Positions 44,612-56,892 of a stretch of 64,000 bases of DNA are shown here, one piece after another. Within the stretch, counting starts at the first letter, position 1, and the number at the start of each line of letters is the position of its first letter. This stretch comes from Adiantum capillus-veneris (taxonomy: Eukaryota > Streptophyta > Polypodiopsida > Polypodiales > Pteridaceae): NCBI GenBank assembly GCA_014529385.2, contig CM043947.1, forward strand, positions 133,790,391 to 133,854,390. The letters are read 5' to 3'. The position numbers and the translations under genes were made by a program. The notes under the pieces are model-generated. The model was not told the origin of the DNA. It made no database searches and saw only the letters and a program-made list of their open reading frames with translations.

Positions 44612-45052
44612 ACGTGAGAGTCCCAGGATCAGTAACCATACCAAATTGGGCCAAATTTTTAAAACACCCCAGGAAGCTGTTTAGCTTTGCTAACGTCAAT
44701 CGGCAGTGGGTATCCTATTGGGAAGGTTATGTGCTCCCCACACCCTTGTGAGGGTCTAAACCCATGTATGTATGAGTTGTTGTTGAACCTCTTCCGTGAA
44801 TGAACACATGGGCCTGATCAACCATCTCAAGTGATTAATTCATTTTGCTAATTGAATGAGTAGTTCTTTGGTACTACATGCTCAATTAATACCCTCTTAG
44901 CCAGTCTTCACAGTCCGATATTTAACCTTTTCTCTCTCTGAGCTGCCTATCTTCTCAATCCCAGTACTCAATGATTTTGGCTTCAAACCCTATGAGAATG
45001 TGCTAAGATTGCTCAATAATTTTGACTTAGAATCATATCAGAACGTCTGGAG

Positions 45053-45170
<118 letters not shown>

Positions 45171-45456
45171 CCCTTGTCCATTCTCCAAACGACATTATAG
45201 CTTCAAGATGAGAGATACAAAACCTTTGTTGCTATGAGAATGTAGAATCCACTTTTATGACCTCTACAAAATTCTTCGCTAGTTTGAAGAACCGTCAAGG
45301 AGTAGTGTGGAATCTCCATGTAGCTAACTCTAGTGCAATATAAGCAGGTGCTTGCACTCATGCAAGACACACCCAATCTGATCTACTTCAATCCCAGGTA
45401 AGTGTACATTACAATATAACAAATAAAAAATATAAAATCAAGGAAAATAATTGTCC

Positions 45457-45502
<46 letters not shown>

Positions 45503-46146
45503 ATCCATACAACAACGAAGAGAGGAGTCATGGCTAAATGAAGGATAAATCTACATGTTCGATAAAATGTAATCTCAGAAGAAAGTAAAGCTCACATAGG
45601 AAATGTCTTTGTCACTTCTTTTCAAAAGTAATTATCTCATACATAACTAAAGAAACCTAATAATTTATTTGAACTAAAGAAAATGATTGTATAACTAACA
45701 AAACCTAATCACTAATGTGAACCAAAGAAAATGATTGTAAATCCAACAAAATATTGTATCATGCTTCTTTTGAAGAAATGATAGAATCTTTTTAGCGAAC
45801 CAAGCAAAAGAACTCAAACTCACATCAAAAGACAATTATGTTAAGTTGAGAGAACACTTCACAGTAGGGGCACAATTTTGGTTTTGTTTTATTAGTGGGA
45901 ATCTTATATGGACTCATATCAATTTATGTAAAATTGTCATTGAAGACATAAATGCCAAGGTAGAGCAAAGGAAGTTCCAGGTCAAGGGAGAGAGGGGGGG
46001 GGGGGGGGGGCATGAGCCAAGCACCAAGAAAGCAAGTGCCCCCTTTCCCTTGTAAGCGTAAGCTAGGTGCATATGAGCTGCAAGTCAAGCGAGGCAGAGC
46101 TAGAAGCAAGTGTCACGATGGAGGCAAAGGCAACTCTGTTATACAC

Positions 46147-46147
<1 letters not shown>

Positions 46148-46206
<59 letters not shown>
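46148..46206. repeat. (CT)n microsatellite
   Basis: About 29 CT units, about 135 bp after a G homopolymer near 45996-46012. Confidence 0.95.
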
Positions 46207-46208
<2 letters not shown>

Positions 46209-47859
46209 AGAACTTTAGGAAGTCATCATCATTTACGACTTTAGAAAAAAAAATCACCCCTCCACACATAGTCCTTCATTCTACAAGTCAACAAGCAACA
46301 ACAATCATTGAGCCCTAAATGAATAACCATTGGTTGTCGTGTTGCACTTGTTCTTTTAAGAAATATATCCAACGATATAGGTATGGATTTATAAAGGGTG
46401 AAGATTCGGCAACATGGATTTTTTTATTTCCAGATTTGTTGAAAATGATGCTAGGCTAACCAAGTAACGAGGTGTATGAGAAAGGGCCTAAGTAGCATTA
46501 TTCATTATTTGAGAGACGAATAATACGCAAAAAATGGACGTATTATTCATTGACCCAAATTATACAATTTGTTTTATACGGTGCTACATCAGCAAAATCG
46601 GTCTCTCGTATAACTTCTTAGCTTTTTCATTGAAAAGAACTTTGATGGAAAGTTTTTTTGATCCAAAAAACTTTGTTCGAAAACATGGTTTATCAAAAAA
46701 ATTCTATATAAAGTGGCAACACGTCCTCTTAAGCTCATTTGACAACATAAATGGTAATCCATGTAAGAAACAAAACAGAAATAAAAATTTTATTTTGATC
46801 GAAATCAATAAAATAGTTTGAAAATAAATTTGCCTAAAAATAATTCAAATTGTTGATCAAAATTTGATTGAACTTTGTTCAAGGGTCAAATAGTATAAGC
46901 TTTGTATGTTGTGTAAAGCTCAGACTCTCACTCATTGAAAGGTGTTTATTTTATAGGAGTCACTTTCTATGTGTTCATTTTACTTACACGTGAAAGTGAA
47001 TTAGTGATATAATTTAGAGATTGACATTGTGTGTAGAGTGTACTCTCGCATGAGGTAATCAATTTGCAAAATATAATATAATAGAGGCCAGTTTTATTTA
47101 ATTCAAAGTTTGATTTTGATGTGCAAAGAATTTTTTTGAACACAGGTAGAATTTTTTTTTGTCTTGTGTAGAGCCATCACATTATGATCTATTGGAATTA
47201 GAATTTAAGAATATCATGTCCAAATATATTTATATTTAATTATCTTTATTTGGATTGCTAGACCTATCGTACTGTGTGATCGTACACCTACGTCAGTTGC
47301 AGATAGATAAGCGCTCAAAGATCTATCATGGAATGTGAGAACTTCATGTTCGCACTTCAGAAAGATATAGCAATCTTCAAGGTCTGCAATTGATTATCAT
47401 GTTACAATGAGAATCAATTCCAAGGCTTGATTAATATTATCGATTATTGTAATGTGTGAAAGCCATAAGATTGCACTTTAAATAAATCAATATAGTGCAA
47501 TGTGAAATGAAGAGATACATATGTATTGTTTTTTATCAGTGATCAAGATTATGATTATGTGTGAAATCCAAAAGCTTGCACTTTAGATAAATCAATGGAG
47601 AGCAATGTGAACATTGTGATTGAAATGTTTTGTTTTGAGTGATTATGTCATTTTGCGTTTGGAGTGATAATCTGATCAAAATACATGAAGAATGATAGAC
47701 CATCATTGCTTATTATAAATTAACAATATAGCGTGAGTCTAATTGATAATGTAGACATATTTTGATCACTAGATTGATAGATAGAGCATTGCTGGTGTAG
47801 TTTGTTGCTTAAATTGTTGCAAGTAGATTAAATTCAGCTGCCAGCAGTGCAACATGCTT

Positions 47860-49944
47860 AAAGGACACGAGTGGAGCTATGTGCATGAGCGCCATGTGCT
47901 AGGAAGAATACATGTTGGTTGAAATACAAGTCTTGTGGCCACAAGTTCAGTCGAAATGGGACTAGAATCAAAGAGCACCTATTTAAAGTCCCTAGAAAAG
48001 TGTCGGAGTGTATGGCCTGTAGCCAAAATATATTCATGTTAGAATTCCCAAGTACTCCCACACAAAAAAGAAGATTGCAGCTAAAAAGAAAGGTGGTGCT
48101 CCTAAAGAAGTTCCAATGGATGTTGAAATGTCTGTTGCCAATGAGGAGATGGAGCATGTGTATACATAAGAAAATGATTGTATTCCTCATTCCACTGCTC
48201 TTGATGGGCACACTTCAACATTAATAGTGGGCCTTAGCACAACTAAAGCCAATAAAGTGTTATCTAATGGGCAAACGCTCTACAAGATGTTAGATAAGTA
48301 GTAGTTGCTTGATTTGCACTTGAAATGGATGCAAGATTTTTTGGCGTATGATATACCATTTAATGTTATGCGCAACCCCATATTTCAAGATGCTTTGATG
48401 ATCATAGCCAAAAAAGGGTTTGTACTTCCTGATGATTACAACAAGATATATACATATTATTTAGATAAAGTGAAAGATAGTACTGAAGCCATCGTTGAGT
48501 GCACGGTGGTAGACTTTCTTCCTACATATGGTTTCACTATAGTGTTAGATGGATGGCCTAACTGTCAGAAGAAGCTGCTAATCAATGTGATGCTTATCAA
48601 CCCTAAAGGATCCATGTTCGTAGAAGCTATTGACACCTCGTTGAAAGAGAAGATGAGTGACTATCTAGCAAGGTTATATGAGCACGCAATAACAAGGGCA
48701 TGTGGGCCAAAGAATATGAATGCAATTGTCACAGATAATGCATACAACTACAAAGTTGCAGCAAGAGCTATCCATGTTAAGTACCCAGAGATTATATGGG
48801 TGTCATGTGCAGCTCATACTCGTATTTTTCTTTTAAAGTAAATTGGTAAAATGGCTTGTATAAAACAAACTCTACTGGATGCAAATCATGTGGTGAAATT
48901 TATCAGAGCGCATCGATTTTTGTATAATCTTTTTCAAACAAAGTCACCCAATAAAACTATACAATTATTTTGGGTACAAGGTTTTCTACTGCATATTATG
49001 CTCTTGCCACCTTGCCAGAAATGAATCTTGCCTTGATTGAAATTGTATCTGATATAGATGATGGGATGCATGAATCAGCAAGTATCCTATCAGGATGCAG
49101 CTACAAGATATACACAACTTGTGAGCTCACCAATTTTTTGGCGTAATGTAGAGAGGATTGTCACTCTGGCATAACCATTTGTAGATCTTTTGTGAACAAT
49201 TGACAAAGACTTTTTTATCTTTGGTTAAATTTTTTGGTATATTTCAAAGGCTTTATGCAAAGTAAGAGAGCATGTTGGCTTTGGTGTAAAGGACAAAGCT
49301 ACCATAATCACAGCTGCCAACAACCGATGGCTGCAATTGCATAGGCCTTTGCATGGTGTGATATTTGTATTGGATCCTAAATTACAAATGCATCAAAAAT
49401 CAACCAACAAGAAGTCATGACTACCTTCAAACCAGTGTGCTCTCAACTCTTGTGTGACAGGAGAATGAAAAAGTTTCTCATCAATGAGTAGATTATTTAA
49501 TAAAATTGGTAATTTTTAGGATCGATGGCATATAGATGCCACTTCCAAAACAAGTGCACCTCTATGGTGGAAGGATTATGGTGGGGAGAAGGTGGAGCTT
49601 CAATACATTGTAGTAAGGGTTTTATCAATTGCAACATCAAGCGAAAGTTGTGAGAGAAACTAATCTGCATTTGAATTTATGCATACGAAAGAACAAAACA
49701 GATTCAACGTAAACGAGCTGCTCATTTGGTGTATGTTTTCTACAACATGAGACTTATCCATAAGCCAGTGAACATTGCAATAAGAGCAGCACAACAACAC
49801 TATGGTGTCTTCCAAACCCATGAAGCTATTGCTGCAAAAGTTGACGATGACGGTGATATGGAATGGGAGATAGCTTCAGAATGCTTTGATATGGATGAAG
49901 TAGATGATATGGTTGGTGTGTTTGATGCCAACAAATATCTATGA
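47860..49944 (+). pseudogene. hAT-family transposase relic (BED finger, DUF659, dimerisation domain)
   Basis: Domains in order: a BED-type zinc finger (YKSCGHKFSRNGTRIKEHLF ... VSECMACSQ, about 47920-48025); a decayed spacer; a 178-codon DUF659-type core (48305-48841) with IPFNVMRNPIFQDALMIIAK, the first catalytic Asp in FTIVLDGW and the second in AIVTDNAYNYKVAA; an interrupted middle (REHVGFGVKDKATIITAANN); then the C-terminal dimerisation block (WWKDYGGEKVELQYIVVRVL, SIATSSESCERN, a stop where Trp is expected, SAFEFMHTKEQ) and a final frame at 49726-49944 (VYVFYNMRLIHKPVN). The catalytic Glu is the one in ESCERN. Multiple stops make it dead. I could not identify its terminal repeats or an 8-bp duplication. 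Confidence 0.88.
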
Positions 49945-50019
49945 CTTAATCCCTTCAACTTTTTCTTAGTTTGATAACATTATGCTATGGAATATGATTC
50001 TATGCTACTTGATGTTCAC

Positions 50020-50021
<2 letters not shown>

Positions 50022-50092
<71 letters not shown>

Positions 50093-50165
50093 GTGCATAC
50101 ACATACATACACACACACACATATACATACATACACACACACACATACACAAGCACACACACACA
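50022..50165. repeat. (CT)n(CA)n compound microsatellite
   Basis: (CT)n 50022-50071, then (CA)n with ATACATAC interruptions to about 50165. Confidence 0.95.
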
Positions 50166-52685
50166 AGTTTTAGAGTTACTTTTGCACCAACAAGAGTCAA
50201 TATTACAATTAGATACAATAGGATTTCTTTTTGAGAATACAAAAAGAGGAAGATGAGAGGGTGAATGAAACTCTTAGATTACACAATGCATTGGTTTCTT
50301 GAGAAAATAGATAGAGAGTAAGTGAGGGGGTTGCTTAAGCCAATAATTGTGTCAGCTAACTCAGTAGGTCATATATGTTGATCTCAGCACTTCCACACTC
50401 AGAAGATTGGTCTAAAAGTTCTTGTAGGCAAAGGACTGGCACAGGTCCGTGTACAATGATGCATATTGTTGTAGCTTTGCTTGGGTCTTCCATAGCTGTA
50501 TCTCACACTCAAGGATTTGGCCGCACAACATGTCAAGTGTCTCTCCTTGGCTTACAAGATCCTGCCCTTGGCTCGCTAATTCAATGAGCACCTCTATTTA
50601 TTTGGGAAGTAGAACTATAAGGTGTTTGCATGTAGGAATTGGGTAGTTGGCATTGGTTGCTGCCACTTTTTTTGCAATGAAACCATGGACAATGCCAGCA
50701 TTCTTTGGGTGGTTTCACCACTTTACCCGCCTCCCTAGGATGTTGTAAACATACCACTGCTATATGAAGTGAAGTGTCATCTGTGTATTGTTGGGCATGA
50801 TCCTCTGTCTTCGTATGAATCTTTGTAGTAGTACTTGTGCTAGTCCTTTGTGCTACAAATGTGATAGCTTTACTAGACATGAATCATTTTCAAGGCCACT
50901 AATTCAAAATAGTTACTAACGTACAAAGTGGTTTGGGATAACTTCTTGCACTCTTTGAGCCTGAGTGGATTGCCTTGCAACCAAGACTCGTCCTCTTTGA
51001 TGTTGGCAATAGCTGTGAGTTATTTCTTCTTACCATACCTCTCTCTCTCTCTCCCCTTTCTAGATCACTTGAGCTTTAGCGTGGTTATATTCTTCTTCCA
51101 TATTTTCAATTTAGTCATGATTAGAAAGTTCGAATGTGAAGTTAGTGAGAAGTTAATAACACATCACGTTAAAATTGCTTATTGAATACCACTTATATAG
51201 TTGCAAGAAAGATACAGGATAACTTAATCATGTTGCAAGAAAGATACAGATTATCTACATTTACAACTAGAAACAAGACAAAAGTCAAATCGTCACTTTA
51301 GTCATCAGTTGGCCATAGACTAATAGTCATTACAATGTCATAATCGACTCTATGGGCACCATTTATACAAAAAAAGAGATCAAAAGCATTAGATAGGTCA
51401 GGTTTTGGATTATTTTACTTGCCACTCTCAAGGTGTGTAAGTACATTTCTCAAAAAATCCCTTTTGTTTTGCTCTTGGGGCAGGTACATGCACTTTTAAG
51501 AGTTGTTTACAAGTATGGCACATGGAGAAAATGTCCATGGCTTTAGTCTAAGGGGGGGATTATATGATATATATTCTAGGGTGGCCCACAAAAAATCTCT
51601 CTCGCTTTGCTTTCTAGTTTCTACCTACAAGTCACAGCGAAGAGGAGGAAAGTGGGCCGTTGTTTTGGTCTTTGTGCATGACCCCCAATCCAAAATGGAG
51701 CATCATGTTGTGGGAGTATAGTTCATTGTGGAGGTACTCATGGGCATGTAGATACTTCAAGATTTAAAGAAGAGCATTAACTATCTACAAAACGTTACTT
51801 TGGAACCTCTTTGGAATATCTCTATTGTTCCTTTAGTGGTTATATAATCTTGAATAGCCAGTTGACTTCCATCTGCATTGCACTCTTTTATCCACTTATC
51901 TACATGGCCTCCATTCCAAAAATGTGAAATGAGCATTGGATGCTCCATGTGAAGAACCATGGAAAGTGTATAAATAATGTTGCAATGAGCAATCTCCAAA
52001 CATGTTGATCCAATGAGGGCCCATGTAGGTGGACTTTGAAGATCTTTGCAACATACAGTGGATCTTTGAATTCAAGATGGGTGACACCTGCACGCTTGAC
52101 GTGTGCCCATATTTCTTCTCCCAACTATGGAGCATGTGTGTTGAAGATTGGAGTATTAGGAAAAATATGTTATACAGGGGGAGTTGTGATTGTTCTAAAG
52201 CGATAGTGGCACTAGTAGCAAGCTCCGCTCTAACAATGGCTCTTGGATCTTTGGCAACATTGTTTTGTTGATCTTTCTAGATTCTCCTTACTCTTGAACT
52301 TAGTATACAATTGTTGCACAAGTTGTATGCAAGTAGCTATGCCTTGCAAAGTGGTAGTTTTAGGATTTTTTCGGTTCATGAAAGTTCCTTGCGATCTACC
52401 CAATAAATTGCTTGACCATATTCAATAATGAATGTGATGTCATCAAAGATATTTCAAAAGAAGTGGGTGCAAATGCAAACTGGAGCTGCTCAAATATAGA
52501 CTTCGTTAAAGTCTTTGTAAACTGGTATTAATGCTCCGAAGTTGAAGGGTTTAAGCACCGATGAATCTTGGCATGTAACATGTGATGAAAGTGACATACT
52601 AAAACCACAAAGATGAACTTTTGTTGATGTTTTTCCAGCTTGGTGTTTGCCATATCTATAAGATATAATTTCAAAGCATAAACAT
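50166..52685. other. Unassigned region
   Basis: Only short frames. On the minus strand at 52124-51900 the phrase WAHVKRAGVTHLEFKDPLYV, then AKIFKVHLHGPSLDQHVWRL looks like real former coding sequence, but I recognise no family. Nothing else is supportable. Confidence 0.35.
51781..52135 (-). pseudogene. Coding-like fragment, unknown family
   Basis: Frame 52124-51900 (74 codons, EEIWAHVKRAGVTHLEFKDP ...) continues in neighbouring frames to about 51781. Amino-acid composition is protein-like and the translation spans several frames without low complexity. No start, domain or context supports a function; a retroelement remnant is plausible. Confidence 0.3.
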
Positions 52686-52981
52686 TATGGGGTGAAAGCA
52701 TGTTAACCTGTCATGCTTTTTCATGTCCCGGACAATGCTAACTAACACAATTTTGACATATGCTAACTAGTACAATAACTTGAGCTACATCTCCAAGATC
52801 TATGACATATGATATGTCAATAGAAAGCACTTGAAACAAGGAATCCAAATGTACAACCTCCGACAAATTTTGATATTATTTGTAAAAAATTTACCGGACG
52901 CCCAACTTTTTGAAGATGTGCTAACTTGAAACTGCTAACTAGCACAAAAAGTGCGACAGGTTAACATGCTTTCACCCTATG
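52686..52981. mobile_element. MITE, 288 bp, with 23-bp perfect terminal inverted repeats
   Basis: Left repeat 52690-52712 (starts GGGTGAAAGCATGTTAACC) and right repeat 52955-52977 (ends AACATGCTTTCACCC) are perfect inverted copies. TATG flanks both ends (52686-52689, 52978-52981). Inside, TGCTAACTAG-type motifs recur in both halves. No coding capacity. The superfamily is uncertain: a 4-bp duplication is unusual, and a 3-bp duplication TAT with an ambiguous G would point toward PIF/Harbinger or CACTA. Confidence 0.85.
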
Positions 52982-53128
52982 ATATAAATGCAAACAATTG
53001 GAATCATGTTATGATTGTGAACCATGAACACTAACATAATTTGTAGCCAAAAATACCATGTAACGATTGCAAATCACACACTATACAATAAACGATTGAA
53101 AGTTTAAGGAAAGACAAAGCACACACAA

Positions 53129-53130
<2 letters not shown>

Positions 53131-53180
<50 letters not shown>
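53131..53180. repeat. (GA)n microsatellite
   Basis: About 25 GA units. Confidence 0.95.
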
Positions 53181-53182
<2 letters not shown>

Positions 53183-53499
53183 GAATAGGTCAAGAGTGTG
53201 AGGTATGCTCATCAAAAGTACTGGACCCTGTTATGTGCGCACAAGGGAATGTAAAGCATTAGAGAATACACATAATTGATCAAAGGAGCATCCATGTAAA
53301 CAACCTATCTTGTGTGAGGTACTCTTAGCACAAGTCCTGGATGTTTTTGTAATGATGATTGATTATTTAATCAATCTAATCCCTGATGAAGTGTGTGGAA
53401 CTCACAATACAACTATCAGTGAATAGTTTGACAATCTTAGATTCAGGCCAAACATCGTATGTATCTACATCCAAGACAACACCAAGTCATGAGTACCAA

Positions 53500-54240
53500 A
53501 TTTGGTATCGGTCTTCTCATTGTAGGGTGATTGTAACTCATGGAAGCTCCATTGTACGAACTTTATAGCAGAGTTTTTTTGGGAAAAATTTACCATTGTG
53601 GGCTCAAGAAATTATAATTACCAGTATCAAATTTGAAGCCTTTGGTACTGGGACTGAAAACTTTTACGCTTTGGTACTGGTAAATTGGGTACTATAAAGT
53701 ACAAAATTTGGTGCTGCTCATCTCACTACAGGGTGATTGTAGAAGAAAGATTATTTTGGAAAAGGACAATATTATGGCCCAAGGAAGTTAGGTACACTAG
53801 TACAAAATTTGGTGCTTGTGATACTGGCATTGGCAACTACCAAATTTGGTATTGTAAAGTACCAAATTGGATGTTTTTCATCTCACCACAGGGTGATTAT
53901 TGAAGATAGCTTATTTTGGAAAAACATAATATTATGGACTGGGAAAATTATGTATACCAGTACAAAATATTGGTGCTTGTGATACATGCATTGGCAACTA
54001 CCCAATTTGGTATTGTAAAGTACCAAATTGGGTGTTGTTCGTCTCACTACATGGTGATTATTAAGATAGATTATTTTAGAAAAAAACAATATTATGGGCC
54101 GGAGAAGCTAGGTATACCAGTACAAAATTTGGTGCTTTTGATACTGGCATTGGAAACTACCAAATTTGATACTGTAAAGTAACAAATTGGGTATTGTTCA
54201 TCTCACTACATGGTGATTATTGAAGATAGCTTATTTGGTA
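53500..54240. repeat. Tandem array, 160-bp unit, about 4-5 copies
   Basis: The GGTGATTRTTGAAGATAG motif recurs at about 53732, 53892, 54052 and 54213 with an older copy near 53526. Units share CAATATTATGG, ATACCAGTACAAAATTTGGTGC and GTACCAAATTGGG. Confidence 0.9.
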
Positions 54241-55840
54241 TTAAATCAAACAATCACTGGATGCAAACCTTATCCCATATCAATCTAGATTCAAAATATG
54301 AATACTCACAGTATTAATTCTGGATGGGTTCCTTGAATTGAGTTGCAAGCCTAGACAACTGCTTGTCAAGCTCAATGAAAACCAAGCTCCAGTGATGGTT
54401 GCTCTTGTATGAAAAAATTATTGTTGTGACTTGCAACATCGAACAGTGGGCAAAGCACTTCCTGAGCGGTGTTTTTCATTTTGAGAAGGACAAATAATCT
54501 AGGATCCATGATATATATTTTTGGTTGACTTTGTTTAAAAAGCTGGCTCTTGATCAAAATTCAAAAAAGTTAATGGAAGTTGTTCTCTAATCTAAAGCCT
54601 ATAGCCAAGTATGTTGAAGCTAGTGAATGTGTCTTACTTTAGGTCTACACGACACCCCAATCCACTAGGATTCACCTTCAAAAATTATCTTTCCTGCTAG
54701 CAGGACACCGCTTACATACCTCTCGAGTCAATCGCACTACATTAGATCGCGATCAAACACGTATGCACCTCATGACACACTTCCTAGCTTCCCACACACA
54801 CCCAAAGTCTCTTTCTCTCTTTTTGCCACAAGACACCGTCGATTTGATGGGGGCACACTTGCCTACACACACAGCCCACACCGCGGACACAAGCACAAGA
54901 GCAACATAACAGAGAAGGGGGAAGGGGAAAACATGCTTGAAAGCATGCAATCACTGCTTTTACTATACTCAAGATCACCAAATACAGATAGCCCCGTCGG
55001 CACAACCTCGACGAGCGCAAAAAGAACGGGCTTCAACAACCCTCACTGGTGCGACCATTCTAGTGGAGTCTCTCCCCAACCACCTTCGTTGCGACTGCAC
55101 ACCTACACCAACTCCATTGAGCTTCCATGATCTGAAAAAAGAAGAAGAACTAATTCCACTCACCCCTTCCTTGACAGCCGAAGAAGAAGAAGCCAAAAAA
55201 AATCCTTTTTTTTTCCCTCCACCCCTTGCTCGGAAGAAAACTTCTCCTTCTTTTTTTTTTCCCCTCTCCTTCCTTTCTTCTCTTTTCCTTCTCCTTTCTC
55301 CCTTTCCCTTCCTTCCTTTCTCCTTTATTCCTTCTCTTCTTTTCCTTTCTTCTTCTTTTCCTCTTCTCTTTGCCTTCAACAACGCCCTCTTTTTGCCTTC
55401 CCTTTTTTCTTTTCTTAAAAATACTCCCCCCCCTTTTAGAAAATGTCTCCGCTCCCTCTTTTGCACTCCAGGGGCAATGACGGCACCATCCTTGCTCCCT
55501 TGGAGTCTGTAGACTTTCAAAAAAAAATCTTTACGAGAGGGTCCCATGCCCTTTTGCATGAATGCACCCGCGCAAGTCGTATTGCTACATTATCATCGTC
55601 TTCACATAGGCAGTGTGGCACCCGATGATCAGAGCACTGAGACGCAAAGCCCGGGAAAAAGCCATCGTTGTCGACCTTGATTTGTGCTTGTCTTTCTGCA
55701 TCCCAGTTTTCCTAGGCCCTCAATTCCAAGGCACCAAAATGGGCAAAAGCATCTAATGCCTTACTTCGAGTCGTTGCCCCAAACTTCATCCTGGCATAAC
55801 TTGCCACCTGGATTTTTAATCGACGATCGAAGACTTCCTA
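54241..55840. other. Non-coding region with a pyrimidine-rich tract
   Basis: 54241-54940 has nothing recognisable. 54937-55512 (+) and 55559-54975 (-) are open for about 190 codons, but most of that length is a TTTCCTTCTC-type tract (55200-55440), so composition explains them. 55440-55840 is unassigned. Confidence 0.5.
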
Positions 55841-56629
55841 CCCACTCCCCCCGGGGGTTCACTCTATATACAAAACAGGACGCCACCTGCGAGCAGAAAA
55901 CTTTGATAAAACCCCTATATACGACTCATATTAGGGAATATGACCCCCTTTTCTACGCTTATACGACAATCAATGTAGAAAACTATCATACCCCTATCTT
56001 ACATATAAAATTTAGGTCTCACATGATCTAACTGAGTAAAACTAGTCAAAGAGCATGCAACATAGTGATTGGACACGTACTAAGGAACCATTTCTATTGA
56101 TAACTATATGTACCCTCAATGTGTTTTAATTTGACTTTCAAACTATGTGCCCCTTCAGCCTGCACTCTAGCTACTCGTCCAATTTTGACCCATCTAAATT
56201 ACTCAAAACACATGGTTATAAAGTTGTGTCAGGTTCTCCATGTGAATTTGCATATATACAAACTCTTTATAGCTTTCATCCCTCAACAAATGAACTATAA
56301 TCAGAAAACAAGAAACTAATACAAAGCAGTGTTAGTTCTAATTACATGTATCTTTGCAGCTATTGACTAACAAGTTCGAGACAAAACTCTTTTGGGAATC
56401 ATTTTGAAACACAAAAACTTTCTCTCATTTTCCCCTTTTCTCACCCCCCCCCCCCCCCGCCCCCCACCCAATAAATATGATACCCCCTCCCTTATTTTTA
56501 AGCTTGGGAGATAAATTATTGGGGACCTACCCCTAACTTATACGCTCATATAACTTGTAAAAGAACCCCCCTCCCCTGCACTTACGTGGTGTGGTACGTT
56601 TTCCATGGTGAATCCCCCGGGCCCACTCC
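55841..56629. mobile_element. TIR DNA transposon (non-autonomous, hAT-like), copy 2
   Basis: The element is 55849-56621, homologous along its length to 32586-33279 (roughly nine in ten positions by eye), plus about 80 bp extra near 56090-56175. Its ends CCCCGGGGGTTCAC / GTGAATCCCCCGGG are inverted with one-base length differences, and CCCACTCC occurs directly on both sides (55841-55848, 56622-56629), a perfect 8-bp target duplication. A C-run (about 56443-56458) expands the C-rich tract of copy 1. No transposase. Confidence 0.88.
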
Positions 56630-56892
56630 ACAAGGTATGCACTACCCCTGCGAACTATGGCAAGGCCCCAAAACGCCCAAATGGCATGCTTACCAATACA
56701 ACTAGGTGGGCACACAACTAGCCCCCGTCAAATTTTCAAATGGCCATAACTTGCAGTTTAGAGCACCGAGTGGCGATCCGAGAAGACCGACATGCTCCAC
56801 AACTTGAGCCTTCCAATCCTATTTGTTGATGCTAACCTTGACCATCTGTCCCCATCTACCCTACCCGTCGGGGATCTGCAAGGCTTCTAAAT
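56630..56892. other. Unassigned spacer
   Basis: No feature recognised between the TIR transposon and the tandem duplication. Confidence 0.4.

Larger units (their letters stand above)
27722..44615 (-). mobile_element. Old Ty3/gypsy element, minus strand, carrying several nested insertions
   Basis: LTRs of 1200 bp (27726-28925) and 1155 bp (43457-44611) are direct repeats. The flanks share ACGT directly against both LTRs (27722-27725 and 44612-44615), a 4-bp target duplication. On the minus strand the order is 5' LTR, primer site, gag with zinc knuckle, aspartic protease, linker, reverse transcriptase, RNase H, integrase, polypurine tract, 3' LTR. Insertions at 31806-34456 and 39070-42530, plus a mosaic at about 35.3-37.6 kb, split it; native length without them is about 8.4 kb. 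All genes carry stops or frame changes. The motif wording (FIQDMQPVNKVTIRN, REDLTNQVEGHALR, NPEGNGKSERGH) resembles a Ty3 lineage I associate with fungi and early-diverging land plants; that affinity is from memory. Confidence 0.9.

Noticed and set aside
54937-55559. Overlapping 190-codon frames on both strands
   Set aside because: Most of the length is a C/T-rich tract giving P/S/F/L on one strand and K/E/R/G on the other. Only the first 60 codons are normal sequence, and they show no domain.
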